NCBI GenBank assembly: GCA_035518635.1 | Contig: DATIXI010000011.1 | Coordinates: 1 to 64,000 of the forward strand | Direction of reading: 5' to 3' | Source of the DNA: AC-32 sp035518635 | GTDB lineage: Bacteria > Actinomycetota > Thermoleophilia > Gaiellales > Gaiellaceae | Length of the DNA: 64,000 nucleotides | Shown here: piece after piece, positions 61,562-64,000 of the stretch | Layout: each line of letters starts with the position of its first letter | Position numbering within the stretch: the stretch's first letter is position 1 | The notes under the pieces: model-generated | Told to the model about the DNA's origin: nothing | Seen by the model: only the letters and a program-made list of their open reading frames with translations | Database searches by the model: none | Translations under genes and position numbers: made by a program

Positions 61562-62947
61562 GTGAGCACGCAGCAGACGACGAACATCGACCGGGCGCGA
61601 ATCGCCGAGCTGACGGAGCGCGAGCAGCGCCGCCTCGACGAGCGCACGCCCGGCTCCGCGGTGATGTACGAGCGGGCGCGGAAGGCGCTGGCCGGCGGCG
61701 TCGCCTCCGCGTACCAGGAGCGCGAGCCGTGGCCGATCTACCTCGAGCGCGGATCCGGCTCGCGGGTCTGGGACGTCGACGGCACGGAGATGATCGACTT
61801 CCACAACGGCTTCGGCTCGATGCCGCAGGGGCACGCCCATCCGGCTGTCACGCGCGCCGTCACCGAGCGGATCAAGCTCGGTACCCACTTCGCGGCTCCG
61901 ACCGAGGACGGCGTCGCGGTCGCCGAGGAGTTGACGCGCCGCTTCGGACTCTCGCGCTGGCGCTTCGTCAACTCCGGCTCGGAGGCGACGCAGGACGCGA
62001 TCCGCATCGCGCGCGCCCAGACCGGCCGCGACACGATCGTGAAGATCTTCGGCTCCTACCACGGCCACCACGACTACGTGATGGTCTCGATCGGCGTCCC
62101 GTACGACCAGATCGGCGACCGCGAGGACTACGCGTCGCTTCCGTACGGCGGCGGGATCCCGCAGGTCGTGGCCGACTTGACCGTGCCGGTGCCGTTCAAC
62201 GACGCGGGCGCGATGGAGCGGCGGATCGAGCGGCTGTTCGACGAGGGCAGGCCGCCCGCCTGCGTGATCATGGAGCCGGCGATGATGAACCTCGGGGTCG
62301 TCCTCCCCGAGCCCGGCTACCTCGAGGCCGTTCGTGAGCTGACGAAGCGTCTCGGCGTGCTGCTGATCTTCGACGAGGTGAAGACCGGCCTGTGCGTCGC
62401 AGCCGGCGGCGCGACCGAGCGGTTCGGCGTGCAGCCCGACCTCGTGACGCTCGCGAAGGCGCTCGGCGGCGGCCTCTCGGCCGGGGCGATCGGCGGCACG
62501 GAGGAGTCGTTCGAGATCGTCGAGACCGGCGGCGTCTACCAGGTCGGCACGTTCAACGGCAATCCGCTCGCGATGGCGGCCGCCCGGGCCAGCCTCGCCG
62601 AGGTCCTGACGCCCGACGCCTACGATCTGCTCGACTCGCTCGAGGGCCGGCTGCTGCGCGGCTGCGAGGAGGTGATCGAGCGGCACGGGCTGCCCGGCTA
62701 CGGCGTCGGGATCGGTGCGAAGGGCTGCGTCACGTTCGCGCCGGAGCCGATCGTCGACTACGAGTCGTTCAAGGCGCACCAGGACGTCGAGCTGACCGAT
62801 CTCGCGTGGCTCTACAACATGAACCGCGGCATCTACATGACACCCGGCCGCGAGGAGGAGTGGACGCTGACCATCGCGCACACGCCCGAGGACTGCGACG
62901 CCTTCGTGGCCGTGTTCGACGAGCTGGCCGCCGATCTGACCGCCTGA
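61562..62947 (+). CDS. Class III aminotransferase (glutamate-1-semialdehyde-aminomutase-like)
   Basis: A 461-residue PLP enzyme. It has the substrate/phosphate segment NSGSEATQDAIRIAR, the GSYHGHHDYVM loop, the FDEVKTG strand, the PLP lysine in TLAKALGGG and the TFNGNPLAMAAA end. It is close in layout to glutamate-1-semialdehyde aminomutase but longer, with an additional N-terminal helix, so it is more likely an omega-amino-acid or beta-amino transaminase of the adjacent amine catabolic genes. The GTG start at 61562 is used; only weak -10 signals precede it. Confidence 0.85.
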   Translation: MSTQQTTNIDRARIAELTEREQRRLDERTPGSAVMYERARKALAGGVASAYQEREPWPIYLERGSGSRVWDVDGTEMIDFHNGFGSMPQGHAHPAVTRAVTERIKLGTHFAAPTEDGVAVAEELTRRFGLSRWRFVNSGSEATQDAIRIARAQTGRDTIVKIFGSYHGHHDYVMVSIGVPYDQIGDREDYASLPYGGGIPQVVADLTVPVPFNDAGAMERRIERLFDEGRPPACVIMEPAMMNLGVVLPEPGYLEAVRELTKRLGVLLIFDEVKTGLCVAAGGATERFGVQPDLVTLAKALGGGLSAGAIGGTEESFEIVETGGVYQVGTFNGNPLAMAAARASLAEVLTPDAYDLLDSLEGRLLRGCEEVIERHGLPGYGVGIGAKGCVTFAPEPIVDYESFKAHQDVELTDLAWLYNMNRGIYMTPGREEEWTLTIAHTPEDCDAFVAVFDELAADLTA

Positions 62948-62977
62948 GCCGGCAGCAAGCCGGTTCGGGCTCTTGGC

Positions 62978-62983
62978 TACACT
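62978..62983 (+). promoter_or_regulatory. -10 box TACACT before rplY
   Basis: TACACT lies 9 nt before the ATG at 62993. It shows that rplY is transcribed from its own promoter here, apart from prs. Confidence 0.4.
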
Positions 62984-62992
62984 TCGGCGCCG

Positions 62993-63727
62993 ATGGCCGG
63001 GGAACGAGTGAAATTGCAGGTGCTGGACCGGGAGAGCCTCGGCTCGGCGGAGTCGCGTCGCCTTCGCAAGCAAGGGCTGATCCCAGGCGTGATCTACGGC
63101 GGCGGCGCGGAGCCTCGCGCGATCAGCGTCGACGAGCGCGTCCTCCGGCAGGCGCTCACGGGCGCCGGCGGCCTGCACGCGATCCTGGACGTCACGCTCG
63201 ACGGCCAGGGGACCGCGCGTCCCTCGATCCTCAAGTCGTACCAGCAGGATCCCGTGAAGGGAACGCTGACGCACGTCGACCTCCAGGAGGTCGACCTCAG
63301 GAGACCGATCCAGGCGCGCGTCGTCGTGGAGCTCGTCGGCGAGTCGATCGGCGTGACCGAGGGCGGAGTGCTCTCGCAGGTCAACCGCGAGATCACCGTC
63401 GAGGCGCTGCCGCTCGAGATCCCCGACCACCTCGAGCTCGACGTGAGCGGGATGGCGATCGGCGACACGCTCCGGCTCTCGGACCTGGCCGCAAAGGAGG
63501 GCGTCAGGTTCCTCGACGACCCCGCCGAGACCGTGCTCGCGACGGTGACGATGCCGACCAAGTTCGTCGAGCCCGAGGTCGAGGTCGAGGGCGAGGAGCT
63601 CGAGGAAGGCGAGCTGCCCGAGGGCGAGGAGGCTCCCGAGGGCGAAGCGGAAGCGCCCGCCGAGGGAGCTGCCGAGGAGGGTGCCGCCGAGTCCGAGGGC
63701 GGCGAGCAAGAAACCACCGAGGCCTAG
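62993..63727 (+). CDS. rplY: 50S ribosomal protein bL25 (Ctc/TL5 form)
   Basis: A 244-residue 5S rRNA-binding protein. The N-terminal L25 domain (LGSAESRRLRKQGLIPGVIYGGG) and the C-terminal beta domain of the long Ctc/TL5 type (HVDLQEVDLRRPIQARVVVELVGE, GVLSQVNREITVEALPLEIPDHLELDVS) are complete. A highly acidic low-complexity tail follows (last 45 residues, Glu/Ala/Gly). The gene is expected next to prs; here about 26.7 kb of accessory DNA lies between them. pth follows directly. Confidence 0.96.
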   Translation: MAGERVKLQVLDRESLGSAESRRLRKQGLIPGVIYGGGAEPRAISVDERVLRQALTGAGGLHAILDVTLDGQGTARPSILKSYQQDPVKGTLTHVDLQEVDLRRPIQARVVVELVGESIGVTEGGVLSQVNREITVEALPLEIPDHLELDVSGMAIGDTLRLSDLAAKEGVRFLDDPAETVLATVTMPTKFVEPEVEVEGEELEEGELPEGEEAPEGEAEAPAEGAAEEGAAESEGGEQETTEA

Positions 63728-64000
63728 GTGCGCCTCTTCCGTCGGGGCGAGAAGGCCTCGACGCTGGACCTGCTGGTCACCGGGCTCGGCAACCCGGGCC
63801 GCGAGTACGAGCGAACCCGACACAACGCGGGCTGGCTGGTCGTGGACGAGCTGGCGCGGCGGCACGACGGCTCGTGGCGCTCGAAGTTCTCCGGCTTGCT
63901 GGCGGAGATCCGGCTCGACGGTTCGCGACTCGCGCTGCTGAAGCCCGAGACCTACATGAACGAGTCCGGCCGGTCGGTCGCCGCGGCGGCGCGGTTCTTC
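63728..64000 (+). CDS. pth: Peptidyl-tRNA hydrolase, 5' part
   Basis: The first 91 codons of Pth, cut by the window end. It shows LLVTGLGNPGREYERTRHNAGW with the active-site Asn and His, LLKPETYMNESG and the start of the following helix. It recycles peptidyl-tRNAs that fall off the ribosome. The GTG at 63728 follows the rplY stop directly, so the two are co-transcribed, the standard order. Confidence 0.95.
   Translation, partial: MRLFRRGEKASTLDLLVTGLGNPGREYERTRHNAGWLVVDELARRHDGSWRSKFSGLLAEIRLDGSRLALLKPETYMNESGRSVAAAARFF

Noticed and set aside
61514..63865. A 783-codon minus-strand open frame
   Set aside because: It is antisense to the aminotransferase, bL25 and Pth genes, all with complete catalytic or structural motifs.

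Overview
The window is very GC-rich, densely packed DNA from a free-living actinobacterium, most likely of class Thermoleophilia (Gaiellales or Solirubrobacterales). This placement is an inference. It rests on the dnaK-grpE-dnaJ-hspR-clpB heat-shock locus, an actinobacterial inositol-phosphate synthase beside a CDP-alcohol phosphotransferase, an LCP protein, FmdB and GYD small proteins, and heavy GTG/TTG start use. At least sixteen genes have a TANNNT hexamer 6-8 nt before the start codon and no Shine-Dalgarno sequence, so leaderless transcripts appear to be common.

Layout. 1-2.6 kb (-): ornithine carbamoyltransferase (cut by the window edge), carbamate kinase and a cyclic-2,3-diphosphoglycerate-synthetase-like GTPase. 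2.7-7.8 kb: an M3-like metallopeptidase divergent from a YjbQ protein, a secreted phosphoesterase, a small zinc-ribbon protein and a TRAM/Fe-S RNA methyltransferase. 7.8-15.8 kb (-): a presenilin-like membrane protein, an atypical uracil-DNA glycosylase, a glycosyltransferase-PHP fusion, an inositol-3-phosphate synthase carrying two N-terminal ribbon-helix-helix domains, a phosphatidylinositol-phosphate-synthase-like enzyme, a PAP2/Aur1-like protein, MoaA and an ATP-grasp protein. 15.8-22.4 kb (+): the heat-shock operon. 22.4-28.5 kb: small membrane and GYD proteins, a pseudouridine salvage pair, FmdB, LCP, a ROK kinase and RsmI. 28.5-36.3 kb (+): an M23 peptidase followed by a housekeeping run, metG-tatD-rsmA-ispE-membrane protein-tRNA-Gln-glmU-prs.

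prs is normally followed closely by rplY (bL25) and pth. Here those two genes reappear only at 63 kb, and about 26.7 kb separates them. The first part of the gap is a 5.6-kb integrated element (36,240-41,859). It is bounded by a perfect 20-bp direct repeat of the prs 3' end and carries a tyrosine integrase, repeated TGCTAAC boxes near both ends, and membrane-protein cargo (FUSC, a K+-channel-like protein, two YihY proteins). Immediately beyond its right end lies a remnant of a second, related integrase next to a HIRAN gene, which suggests an older tandem insertion. Next come a flippase-like gene broken by at least three frameshifts, DUF1003 and HdeD-like membrane proteins, a Dyp peroxidase, and a MarR/DHA2-efflux divergent pair with a clear inverted-repeat operator.

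From 49.4 to 62.9 kb there is an amine/acyl-CoA catabolic region: a Rieske oxygenase, a flavin amine oxidase, a PotABCD-type ABC importer, a thioesterase, a TMADH/StcD-like Fe-S flavoenzyme, an acyl-CoA dehydrogenase, an ADP-forming acyl-CoA synthetase and a class III aminotransferase. These genes plausibly import and degrade polyamines or N-methylated amines. The window ends in rplY and the 5' part of pth.
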